DNA of 64,000 nt from Ilyonectria destructans (taxonomy: Eukaryota > Ascomycota > Sordariomycetes > Hypocreales > Nectriaceae), in assembly GCA_020740775.1 (NCBI GenBank), contig JAHEWK010000011.1, forward strand, positions 1-64,000, read 5' to 3'. The notes under the pieces are model-generated. The model searched no databases. It worked only from the letters and a program-made list of their open reading frames with translations, and was not told the DNA's origin. Position numbers and translations under genes: made by a program. This document shows, in pieces, positions 12,650 through 24,200 of the stretch. Within the stretch, counting starts at the first letter, position 1. The number at the start of each line of letters is the position of its first letter.

Positions 12650-13333
12650 ATGGACGTTGGATCCGGATCGCCAGGAGCCCGAGCGTCTCCCCCGTCTCGG
12701 GAGTTGCCATCCCGGCGCCGTTTTCATTGCAGATCCTCACATGCATATAGAACGGTGCGCGATCAGGACAGTGATGGAAATACTGAAGGCTCTGGCAGTG
12801 AGGAGGGCGTGAGTGACGAGGACTATTGTCTTTTGTCTCCAAAATCTCACGGATATGGCCCTAGAAACGATTCCGAGGATGAACACCAGCATAGTCGCAA
12901 GCGTCGCAGGGTATGTCGATCTCCCTACACCTCGGTTCGCAGTACCCCCCCCAATGCTCGAAGTTTTGGCCAAAGAGGATCGACAAGACGTACCGCACAG
13001 TTACCGAGAGGGTACCGAATGTCTGTATGCGACAGTCCGACACCATCACGGGCAAGACTAGTCCCATTTGCCAGAGTGTTTCTCGCTCGATTAGAGGAAT
13101 GGCCTATGGAGGGATCTAGAGAAGGCATTCGAGCGGATCAAGCCGAGAGTAAACTAGACACTATGGGGGGATTAATATGCGGAAATGGCCGCGGAGCTTC
13201 TTATGGAGGAACGGTTGGCTCCATGTCTTTCTTTCGCCACAAACAACAGGCGGGCCGCCATAAAGTGAATGCGAATCGTTGCGCTAGCTATTACATTATT
13301 AGCCAGGAAGCATTATTGGCTAAGAAGGGATGA
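12650..13333 (+). CDS. Hypothetical nuclear-type ORF, probably degenerate
   Basis: A 227-codon frame from ATG 12650. It contains an acidic stretch, a basic SRKRRR cluster that could be a nuclear localisation signal, and a serine/arginine-rich centre. The C-terminal third looks like non-coding translation, and other frames over 12900-13120 are equally open, which suggests frameshift damage. I have only a faint impression of similarity to uncharacterised fungal proteins ending in a LEEWP-type segment. No function is proposed. Confidence 0.3.
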   Translation: MDVGSGSPGARASPPSRELPSRRRFHCRSSHAYRTVRDQDSDGNTEGSGSEEGVSDEDYCLLSPKSHGYGPRNDSEDEHQHSRKRRRVCRSPYTSVRSTPPNARSFGQRGSTRRTAQLPRGYRMSVCDSPTPSRARLVPFARVFLARLEEWPMEGSREGIRADQAESKLDTMGGLICGNGRGASYGGTVGSMSFFRHKQQAGRHKVNANRCASYYIISQEALLAKKG

Positions 13334-13822
13334 TCCCGCTCGCAGGCCGTCCGAGCCGTAATCCCTCCGGATAAGTGCATCATCTATCCGACACAAATCC
13401 AGCCCTTATTCCGCCACACGAGAAGTCTATCTAACAGAAATCAAATCTCCACAGCCACGCTGGGTTTGCATGTGACTTTATGCACGCATATCACGCGCTG
13501 CAAAAATCAGCCTGATGCTAGAATCGGCTTAAGTTGCAACGCTCTGCACACACGAAGCCAAGAGATCATAGCTATAAATGAACTTGGACCCCTTCAACCC
13601 ACCTCTTGACAAAGTTATTAATTAGACAGTGTGCTGTTATGACTGCCATAACTGCCGGTTCCAAGCCCAGATAGTCTGACATAAGGTGGGGAAGGTAGCA
13701 AGTGCTACTTCGTCATCCACGGGTAGGAATGGGTTTGGGAAGGCGAGATCAAGGCTCTAATTGCTTGTAACGGGCTATGCAAGTACCGTTTTCCGAAAGG
13801 GGGGATTGGTATGGTCTCGTAG
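13334..13822. other. Spacer downstream of NLR 1
   Basis: No gene seen. It contains the 3' flanks of the plus-strand ORF and of the minus-strand NLR gene. Confidence 0.5.
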
Positions 13823-16800
13823 TTATCGAGATCTTCGTTGGAGCATCTTGAGGATGGCCAAGTGCCCCCTATAGGCGGCCCACCATAGCGGCGTCTCACC
13901 ATGTTCGTCCTTCGCCTCGACGTCGGCGCTCTTCTCGAGCAGCAGCTTGACGATGGCCTCGTGCCCCCTATAGCCGGTCCGCCATAGCAGTGCCCGACCA
14001 TGTTCGTCCTTCGCCTCGACGTCGGCGCCCTTCTCGAGCAGCAGCTTGACGATGGCCTCGTGCCCATTCTCGGCGGCCCACGATAGCTCTTTCGCCTCGA
14101 CGTCATCGCCTTTCTCGAGCAGCAGCTTGACGATGGCCTCGTGCCCTTTACCGGCGGCCCGCCATAGCGGCGTCTGACCATATTTGTCCTTCGCCTCGAT
14201 GTCGGCGCCTTTCTCGAGCAGCAGCTTGACGATGGCCTCGTGCCCATTACCGGCGGCCTGCGATAGCAGTGTCCGACCATGTTCGTCCTTCGCCTCGACG
14301 TCGGCGCCCTTCTCGAGCAGCAGCTTGACGGTGGCCTCGTGCCCATTACCGGCGGCCCGCCATAGCGGCGTCTGACCATATTTGTCCTTCGCCTCGACGT
14401 CGGCGCCTTTCTCGAGCAGCAGCTTGACGGTGGCCTCGTGCCCATTACCGGCGGCCCACGATAGCGGCGTCCGACCATGCCCGCTGTCTTTCGCCTCGAT
14501 CCCCGCGCCCTTTTCGAGAAGTAGCTTGACAACGACACGATGGCCATAGTACGACGCTACCATGAGATCCGTAAAATACTCGGTAGTCACCATTCGTGTA
14601 GTCTCCCAATAGATTCTCAACCATACCGAGTAGCTCTTCGAATCCGGATCACAAATTCTCAGAGCGAAAGGTAGAATGGCGGCGTCATCGATGATACTAG
14701 CCTCGCGGAAGTGAGCGCCCCAAGTTTGGGCCGAGTAATCTAAGAAGGCGTGTCTATCGAAAGAGTGGCCGGCTTCCCCATTTGCATCTGTCGGTAGACT
14801 AACATCGCTAGAGTTGAAGAAGTTCAGATAGCGCACGCAGAGCTCCGCAAGAACGGCGTGTGCGTCTTGGGTCGTGATGGAGTGATGCCAGTGCAGCTCT
14901 GACGAAACAGTTGTGGGCGATGCCAAATCTGCAAGGAGAAACTCGCGCGCTGTTTGGTGAAGGAAATAAATACTGCCTTGGTGGATTGAGACGAACAATC
15001 CACACCAAGATCTGAGACGAGTCTTGAAGTCCTCTTCATCCTCCAAGTCGATGTCGTGAATAGACTGTGATGTGTCGTCTATATTCACGGCAACGCTCAT
15101 TTCCGAGAGGGTTAGCGGTCGGCTCGCCGCCAAGATGATACTCAAGGCTTTCTGAACCATCGTCCGAACCATCGGATCTTCCTTAGTCTTATTAAGAATT
15201 TGCTCATATGCCTCATTGATACTCCTCGGAAGTGTTGCAATAGTGGACTCGACCCCCTTTAGTGTCTTTTTAAAGTCTTCATTCTGTAAGTAGTCGAACA
15301 CAAGGTGCACCCAGAGATAAGTGCGGTGGGTAGTTTCCTGTAGTCTTTTCTGCAGGTGGCTCTTGATTTGGGGTGACAGGCGCTTCTTCATCGACAGCTG
15401 ATTGATCCGGCGCATAATAACATGATTCACCTCCTGACTGATCGTTTCTGACTCTTCCTCTCCTGGTATACGGATATTTGGAAAAGCGCCCAATAGGCCG
15501 CGGAACTTGGACACAATCTGTTCATACGGGCGGCATGTTAGAAGATACTTCAACTTGCCATGGCCCAAATGGTCCCTGTGGAGTTGGCTCTCCACATTCT
15601 GTATCAGGTGTGCAAACTCTGATTCGGTACATTCGTCCAGGGCATCAAGGACTATGATTACAGGTCCTGCCTGAGGATCTTTTATAGCGTTTCGTAGGAC
15701 CTTCCAGAGCGATTCTGCACAGTTAATCAAACCTTGCCCATCCTTGAGGAATTGTGACATGGCATGTTCGATCAGAGACGGCTTCTGAGAGAAGAGCTGG
15801 TGAAGCAGTGCGCAAAGTGCTTGCCGGACGGTGTTCTGGTCTTGGTCTTTGAAGAAGAAGTAGCAGATGGTTGTCGATCGTGGCAGGCCGTGGTCGATCA
15901 AGTACTTGGCCAGCACCGACTTTCCACATCCAGGATCCGCCGAGACTAGCAGGGGGCCAGACTCTTGGTTCAACCAGGTCTGGAAGTTCTCGTGCTTGAG
16001 GAACCACATGCATGTGCCTTCAACCCTTGCTTCCACTCGGTCTTTATACCACTCGTATGTGGCGTCCCTGCTGCCGGTTGTGAGGCGGAACAGCTGGTGA
16101 CACTTTTGTTCGTCTTTGGACTGCCTCTTCTTGGCTAGATTGTTCTGGGCTTGGAGATGCTCCTTTGCAATGTCACGGTGCTCCTTTGCAACGTCCCGGT
16201 GCTCTTCTGCAACTTCGTGGAGGTCTGCAATCGGATTAATATGTATTAATAGTATGATTATAAACCTTAGAATTACCTGATAGCATATCGCCAATCTTTT
16301 TTTCAGCTTCAACCCTATTTGGAGGTATTCGACAGAGAAGTTCCTTCGCGTATGCAGCAGCCACCATTGCTGCATAGCCCTGCCACTCCTTGTTCTTGTG
16401 GGAATCCGAGTAGTCGCATATACCGCGGATAACCAGGCAAGGAAAGTGGTTCATCAGCCCTGCTGCTTCCATCTCAAAACATAGAACGTCCTTTTCCGCT
16501 GCAAGCTTGTCCCGAACCAAAGCGTCCGTCATCAACTGGTTTGCCGAAGCAATCAGGCCGTAGTGAATTGCAGGATTATCCTCGTCTTTGGTCCGTTCTG
16601 GTCGCAATATCAAGTTTGAGGCATTATCGCTACAGACCATGGCACAGGCTGAGTCGTAGGTGATTTCGGTTTTGAATAGCCTGTCGCTGCTTGGCTCCGG
16701 TCGCTTGTACTTCTGTTGTAGTCTCGGCTTCCTCTCAAGAATACCGTTGATAGCCTCATCAAGCTGATGCCCTTCGATCTCATACTGTGCCTTGATTCCA

Positions 16801-17252
16801 CCCATCGCTGCCCGTAGGATCTCTGGTGGCTGGTCCAAGAAAAGTGTTGGTTGAAGTTCCTCACCCTGTATCTTTTTACCAAAGTCGTACTGGAACACAC
16901 CACCCTTCCCATCGCGAGGAGCGCTGACCACGATGTCGCCTAGACGGATATCACGTTTTTGACTTGGTGCACCACCAGCTATGCCGACCATCAGGCCGAT
17001 CCTGACGTTGGGGAAGCTGAGCAGCATGCCTTTTGCGACTCTTGCTGCAGAGGATGTGCCATACTCCCCGTCGGGTAACACAGCGATGACGGTGTTGTGT
17101 TTCCCAATTCTTCCCAGGGTGTAATCGTTATTGTCATTAGGGGACACATAGTCGGGTCGGTCGTGCTTTTCGTCGAGGAAAACTTGCGCAGCGACGTACT
17201 CCGTTATTATGGCGCATATCCAGCCGACCGTGTAGTCGTTAGGTTGAGACAT
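13823..17252 (-). CDS. NLR 1: PNP-NACHT-ankyrin STAND receptor
   Basis: Exons 17252-16277 and 16224-13823 on the minus strand (1125 residues). The 52-nt intron (GTAATT..TGCAG) joins the frames exactly. Residues 1-310 form a PNP_UDP nucleoside-phosphorylase-like domain ([37 protein letters not shown]). A short heptad stretch of [14 protein letters not shown] repeats follows (about 330-345). The NACHT domain has a P-loop ADPGCGKS (about 421-428) and Walker [12 protein letters not shown]. About eight ankyrin repeats occupy 865-1125. Known of the family: fungal NLRs use the N-terminal domain as effector or sensor and the repeats for ligand recognition. The repeats are almost identical ([20 protein letters not shown]), and one is shortened by about six residues in frame. 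The start [15 protein letters not shown] fits the domain edge. The ligand is unknown. Confidence 0.9.
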
Positions 17253-18765
17253 GTTCGATCGCAGGATGATCCAGAGGCAAGGTGAGCTGCGAAGGACGAT
17301 TAGTGTTTGTCGCCGAGGTTTCTCAGAAAGATCTCTTGCCTCCACCTGGACAAGTTTGGATCCGCCTGCAGACCGTTGCGATTGCCAAGCACAACAACCA
17401 ACCTGACAGCGCAACTTAACCCCTCTAATCGCGGAGGTTCAGCGGGGTTTTAGGATCTGCGCTGAAGTTCAATCAACAGAGCGCACAGTACCCGAAAAAG
17501 TACAACGATTTATGAAAGAAGCCACGACACCGTGACCATCGCTCAAACAAAAAGCGGTTGGGCGGCAATGGGCAGAAGCAAGTTGGTGAGAAATCCGTAA
17601 TCAGGTATCTGCTGAGGCCACCCCCCTCGACCGCGGGCGCTTATGTTGAACAAGCACCTCTCGCCCAATAATATCGGTCTCATGCTGGTACGGCACGGCG
17701 ACATCACACGCTCTTCACCAATCATGCGTTGTTGTTGTGTCCGGCCCGCCGTCCACAGCAACGCCTTATCTCTTTAAGGAACCTGCTTATGGGCAAATTC
17801 TCCAAGGCAGCAGAGTCGAGTACTCGAGTTCGTGCTTCCCCGTCGCCGACGTGTTTGGGCTAACAAAACTGTCAATAGAGTTCTCTGTTCTCCGTCCCAG
17901 CCAGTCGAGTACGAGAGCAGCATGGCGCCGACGCGTCGCGACACGGTCACGACCAGCCCCTACTATTCTCGCCTGCATCGCACGCACAGAGCTTCGTGAC
18001 TTGGCCGCCGCAGGTCGTCGAGTCACGACCTGCATTGAGGAGGAGCTCGACCTGGAGCGGCCGGCCAGCATTCACAGCCGACTCTGGGTCGCGGCCTGGC
18101 CCATACCACTGCGCACTGTATTGGGGCACCCGTGGATTCTCGCGTATCCACGCTCATACCTCGGCTGTTCAGAAGGCGGCTGCCCCGCTCCTGCCTGAGG
18201 CCGAACCCAGTTAGGAACGAGTCGACCATCGCTCGAGTGACTGTTGTGGCTGTCGTCATGTAATCACACGTGATATAACACGTGACCAGCGCATCCTACG
18301 ATGTTGCCTAAGGCATCAACAATGAGCATCTTCAGACCACGACCTATCCGACACTTCCACTTGACATCTAATTCAAACAACTGCGCTGCCTCTGACGCGT
18401 CCATCATGTCTCATCAGACGCCCCTTACACCATACATCCGTCGTGATGAGTATATCGACAACCGGAATTCGCAAGACTTACAAATGAACGACGCGCTTTG
18501 TTCTATCCGCGGCTCTTGATTCTCGGCCAATGGCTGTTCATGTTCTGGCCAGGGTCAACCAGACTGTCGGGTCAAACAGAGGGAAGTAAAAAAGTGAAAT
18601 GAGATCGCGCTCCCCCCCTTTAGGATTTCTCTCTTTTTCTTCTCTCATCCCAGGCTCATTATTCTATTTCTCGTGTCCGTGACCACGGTGTCTACGTGGT
18701 GAGCTTGGCTCCATTCAGCCGCACGTTCTATCTTGTCTGCTCGAAAGTCGGTAACCTGCGAAACC
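17253..18765. other. Divergent intergenic region between NLR 1 and the HNH-2EXR gene
   Basis: It should hold both promoters. Two CACGTG boxes lie at 18267-18272 and 18279-18284, 12 bp apart, about 480 bp before the HNH-2EXR start. A frame at 17737-18198 is open on the plus strand and overlaps open minus-strand frames. None has a recognisable motif. Confidence 0.45.
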
Positions 18766-20689
18766 ATGCATCTCAAACCGCCCTGCCGTCCTCCGCCACC
18801 CGCGTCACAATATGCTATTCGCCCAGTCATTATTCGACATCCCCATTATTCCGCCCACGAAAATACACTCCTTCGTTTCCCCTCGCTCGATGTCGCTACA
18901 AGTCAGGACGAGGATGACTCGGGATTTGGCTGTGGCATTCACTATCTCACGGCTCTGGCGGCGTGCCAAATCATCGCCGGAAATGCCGCATACCTGAGCT
19001 ACGATCGGCACAGCGAGCACCCTGTAGAACCCGACTATAATGGCATCTTGACAAAAAGCGAATACTATTTGCAGGTTCCTCAAGGTGATTGCATCCTTTT
19101 CACCTGGCAATTATAGAGCTAAGATGAGATTACGTCCAGGAGTCTATGATGTCTCACCGTATCCCATCATTTGCGATTTTGAGGATTGGCAGTTTCCGCA
19201 CGGCGGCCTCCCAGGAGCTTGGGCGCGTCTCAACCAAACGCTCAGCGAGACAAAGTCTCCCAGTTCTGGCTGCATCATGACCGGCGTCTTAACGAAAGAT
19301 ATTGCCCATCTTATACCGCAAGCCTCTGCTTCCTGGTTTCGCCGGAATCGGATGGGCGATTACCTCACCAACCCCCGCGGAGGGTTCGGCCCCGACAATG
19401 AAGCGAACGTATGTCGCCTCCGTGGAGACTTACTAAAAGACTTTGACGAGCTTGCATTTGCTTTTGTGCCAAAGTTCACGAGGCGTGGTTGTCGCTTGGT
19501 TGCGCATTACCTGTCGGCTGCCGATGATCTCATCTGTCCCGCCAGCATTTTCCATAACCAAATAACATACCAGCTCGACAAGATTGCTCCTGAGTTTCTT
19601 CTCGCCCGCTTTGCCTATGCTGTCTTTGGGCTCCTCCATGGCTTCACAGCGGAGACGCCAAGACGTCTGGCCATCGTCGAACCTGGCGAAGACGAGCTCG
19701 GATTATGCGCTTGGGTTCATAGCGTGTACACAATGACGCCCGCCGAGGTGGCGGCTCGGCGAACAGAACTTGCGAGAAGATCGATTTCCAAGAAGAGAAC
19801 TCTACAGGAAGCTGGGATAGACGACGAGGTACCCATCGGACTGAGTCTCAATGGACAGCTGATGGGGCATGAGCAGTTGGTCGAACGGCCTTCCGAACCA
19901 GTGAGCTCCCTTGCGACCCCGAGACAGGTTCGCAATATTGTCAACCATGGTTCACGGCCACAGCAAGTCCCGGAGCGACCTATTAGGTTCACTGATCTTC
20001 CACCTGAAGCCCGCCTGATGATATGGGAGGCAACTTGGCCAGAGCCCCGCGTAATCGAGATTGTGACCATCGAGCACGACAACCCAGAAACTGGCGACAT
20101 TGACGACTATGCCAGGCTTCAGTTCTTTGGTAGCATTTCTTCCTGGCTCATGTCGGATCATAGCTGGAGACCTGCAGACTCAAGGCCAGAGAGCCCCAGA
20201 AACTCATTCCGGCAGCTCACTGATGAGAATGCATATCCCATTGCTCTTTCCATATGCTCAGAGTCTCGGACGCACACACTGAAGAGCTTCTATCGAATGC
20301 GCCATTACAATCAGCCTGGCTGGTCTTTCTACTTCAACCCGACGCGCGATATTCTTTGGCTTTCTGATGACCTATGGAATCTCGAGGAGGAGGATGTGAC
20401 AGAATTAAGTACGTCTTATGGCCGACAACTGGCCGACGTTCAGAATGTGATTCTGAGTGTGAATGGGTGGAGTAAAATCGCAGATCTCGAGATCTTGCGT
20501 CTTCTTGGTGGTGTCAATATCATCCAGATCCTCCTCGGCGTCAACCAAACGCCAGCAGACGTTCTTCAACTCCAGCACAGGGTCCAACTCCAATTTGGGG
20601 ACGACGAAAGGTGGTGCTTTGTGTTTCAGCTTGTGGACCGGCTGTACAATGTCTGTGGTGAAGTCGCAGTAGGGAGAATCAGGCATTAG
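18766..20689 (+). CDS. HNH endonuclease-like and 2EXR two-domain protein
   Basis: Exons 18766-19084 and 19140-20689 (622 residues). The 55-nt intron (GTGATT..CCAG) joins YYLQVPQ to GVYDVSPYPIICDF in frame. The start is the first ATG, MHLKPP. About residues 150-215 match the fungal HNH_2 type: C-x2-TG, then DIAHLIPQ, then a conserved run ending in a leucine-rich turn. About 388-500 match 2EXR (FTDLPPEARLMIWEATWPEPR), a domain often seen in fungal accessory proteins. The linker holds a basic RRSISKKR stretch. The role is unknown. An HNH fold could cleave nucleic acid, but the metal-site residues were not checked by alignment. It lies between two NLR genes on the opposite strand. Confidence 0.75.
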
Positions 20690-21230
20690 GGACGGCGGCG
20701 TCCTGGGCCAAGTACGAAGTCAATTGGGATTCCACTACGAAGCACTCTCCATATCTTCCGGAAACCTTATGTACTCTGTGTTTGATTGAGAGCAAAGTCT
20801 CTGTATTATCAATATTAATATAGCTATTGCGATGGAACAAGTATAGCACTTAAGTATATACGAGGTGGACCTGTTATTGTTATATTGTGATGACCATTGT
20901 CGCGTCAAAGCTGTGAGCATCTCTCTTTTCTTTGTCTGCATTCTCCGATGCGCTGCCCTTCCCACTTTGTTCGGTGTAATCTCTTGCTTCATGTTCATAC
21001 TGCCAAATCCGCCCTTAACTTGCGCTCTCTGAAGCTTGAACTTGGTTGACAGTAGTGACCATCTTCGACGAGCCTGGCAGTGTGACTCCTCAGGAAGTCA
21101 GTCAGGCGACAGGAAGACAGATGCAGTACCGGACCCAGGAAGAACTTCTGTCGAATGGACATCGCTTTACGCAAACACGGCACAATGCCCACACAGTTTT
21201 CTTAATGGCAACAGTAGTAGCCAGCCTGGT
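20690..21230. other. Spacer downstream of HNH-2EXR and NLR 2 (convergent)
   Basis: The two genes converge here. It is moderately AT-rich and should hold both 3' untranslated regions. No gene seen. Confidence 0.5.
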
Positions 21231-24200
21231 TCACGCGGCCTCTGCTCCCTTCTCTATAAGAACCCTCGCCACCGCCTCATAGCCATTGTTTGAGGCCTCG
21301 GAGAGTGGTGTCCATCCGAAGTTGTCGCTGGCGTTGACGTCTGCTCCCTTCTCGATAAGAAGCCTCACTATCGCCTCGTGGCCATTTTTTGAGGCCCACC
21401 AAAGCGGTGTCCATCCGTCCTTGTCGCTGGCGTTGACGTCTGCTCCCTTCTCGATAAGAAGCCCCGCTACTGCCTTATGGCCGTTGCTTAAGGCCCACGA
21501 AAGCGGTGTCCATCCGTCCTTGTCGCTGGCGTTAACGTCTGCTCCCTTCTCTATAAGAACCCCCGCCACCGCCTCATAACCCTTCTCTGAGACCCGCAAG
21601 AGTGGTGTCCATCCGAAGTTGTCGCTGGCGTTGACGTCTGCTCCCTTCTCGATAAGAAGCCCCGCCACCGCCTCTGAGGCCCGTAAGAGTGGTGTCGATC
21701 CGTCGACACCCTTGGCGTTGACGTCTGCTCCCTTCTCGATAAGAAGCCCCGCCACTGCCTCATAGCCGTTCTCTGAGGCCCGTAAGAGTGGTGTCGATCC
21801 GAAGTTGTTCCTGGCGTTGACATCTGCTCCCTTGTCGATAAGAAGCCCCGCCACGGCCTCATGGTCATTATCTGAGGCCATCCAAAGCGGTGTCCGTCCG
21901 TCCTTATCGCTGGCGTTGACGTCTGCTCCCTTCTCGATAAGAAGCCCCGCCACTGCCACATAGCCGTTCGCTGAGGCCCGTAAGAGTGGTGTCGATCCGT
22001 TCTTATTGCTGGCGTTAACGTCTGCTCCCTTGTCGATAAGAACCCTTGCCACCACCTCATGACCCTTCTCCGAGGCCTCTAAGAGTGGTGTTGATCCGTC
22101 GACACCCTTGGCGTTGACGTCTGCTCCCTTCTCTATAAGAAGCCCCGCCACCGCCTCATGGCCATTATTTGAGGCCAACGAAAGCGGTGTTGATCCGCCG
22201 ATATCCTTGCCGTTGACGTTTGCTCCCTTCTCGATAAGAAGCCTCGCCACCACCTCATGGCAATTTCTTGTTAAGGCCCACGAAAGCGGTGTCAATCCAA
22301 AGGTATCCCTGGCGTCGACGTTTGCTCCCTTCTCGATAAGAAGCCTCACCACCGCCTCATGGCCGTTCTGTGAGGCCCGTGAAAGTGACGTTCGGCCCCC
22401 CGCATCCACCTCATTGACGGTCGTCCCTGTCTGGAGAAGCAGCTTGACAATGCCAGCCCGACCATCCTGGGCAGCCCAAGACAGCGGTGTTCGATTTTTG
22501 TACTCTTTCAAGTCTTTCCTGCAATTCAGAGCCTCTGTAATGTCGACTCCGTTACAGATGCTCGAAGGAGAGTTTAGAAGAGCAGCAACAGCATCTTTGT
22601 TACCATTGGCCAAAGCGGCAAATAGGGGGTACCTATATCTCTCTCCAAAACAATGAATACGCGAATCCTCTTTGAGCCTCGTGCGGATGAGCTCCGAGAA
22701 TCCTTTTTCTGCGAGAAGATAGAAGAGACTTACATCCGGGCTGTATTCACGAACCTTGAACTTTTCAAAAAGATTGATGATACTGATCCAGTTGGGATCG
22801 GGAAAACGAGATAGAAACTCGTCTTGAGGAACCGCATTCGCCGCGGCGTTGGCATGATGGAGAACATGCTGACTGGCATACTCCAAAAACGGGTACTCCT
22901 TTGAGATTTCCGTCTGCCCGTTGGATTTGGCCTCTGACGGCAGCTTGCTAACAGACACACGCACCAAGGTATGATTCATGTATGAGGTGCAACATTGTTT
23001 GAGTCTCTCATGGCTTGGACTCTCCCAATCAAATCCAAGATCAGGCCACAATTCATGCAGACCTTTGTCTTTGACGAGGAAATCTCGGACGGATTCGTGT
23101 ATGAATTGCACGCTTGGCTGCTTGGATTTCGTGATCTCAGCAAGTCCTTTCGAGGAGCTAATAACACATCTGTTAACCCTGTCGCCAGCATCTGGGACGG
23201 TAACATCTGGGATTTCGGGGTCGGCCAGACCCTTCAGTGACAAACCAGACCAGAGAGCATGGTAGAACTCCGTCGGTCGCAAAGGCCGCTTTGCGTAGAG
23301 AATCCAGAGGATGCAAAGCAGGAGATCCTCCATATTCTCATTGTCACGCCTCAGGATGTCCTTGAACAATTCGCTCAAGCCGCTCGGTATTTCTGCAAGT
23401 CTCTTTCTCAGAGCCAGTCCACCCCGTCCATAATCTTTGTTGAGAATATCGACAACGAGGACGATCCATAGGAAAACACCGGCGGCTTTCTCGAGAAGTT
23501 GGGGTTGCAGCTCTTCGACAAGCGTAGGTTCTTTGATCCGGAGGCGGCTTGCAACGTAGTTTGCCAAGTCTTCGGCATGACCTGGCTGGTCCTCTAGCGT
23601 GAGTCGGATCCCCCGTCGTATGATGATGTAGGGATAATGTCGACTAGAGAAACAGATTCGAAGCGCAATGCGGTTGTCTGTGGATTGTTCTGCTAGGTCT
23701 TCAAAGTATTGGACCATGTCCATAACTTGTTGTTCATCACACTCGTCGAGAGCATCGATAAAGCAAGTAAACGAGCGTTTACCGAGGGCGGAAACTGCGT
23801 TGGAGAAAAGGTCCTTCAGAACATTCAAGCAAGGACAGCCATTCTGACTCGGGGAAACAAGATCGGGATCGTCCAAGACTGTCTGGAGATCAGGATAGCC
23901 TTCGAGCAGCTGGAGTAGCAAAGATCGGTACATCCCCACGATCGACCTTTCTAAGTATTCTCCCCGAGCGTTGAAGAAGAAAGAAGCAGTAATAGAATGC
24001 TCACGGCGGGCTTTGCTCTTCATGCTCGAGCATGCGAACTTCATGATAGTCGACTTGCCCGCACCCGGCTTGCCACTGATCCACAAAAAGCCATGATGTT
24101 GTGTCCATTTTCCGGCATCAAGCCATGCTTGGTAGTCAGGGTGGTTAAGAAACCATCGACATGTTTTGGTGTGGGCGGTTTTAATAGTCAATTTACGAGA

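Noticed and set aside
13705..14547. 280-codon minus-strand frame through the NLR 1 ankyrin repeats, with a tandem [18 protein letters not shown] pattern
   Set aside because: It is a shadow: near-identical repeats whose length is a multiple of three keep alternative frames open. The ankyrin frame matches a known fold and continues into NACHT.
17737..18198. 153-codon plus-strand frame, with a minus-strand VELLLNAG suggestive of an ankyrin relic
   Set aside because: The ankyrin resemblance is limited to a few residues and does not extend to a full repeat.
21286..22656. Plus-strand repetitive ORFs antisense to the NLR 2 ankyrin array
   Set aside because: Same repeat artefact; composition and motif content belong to the minus-strand frame.
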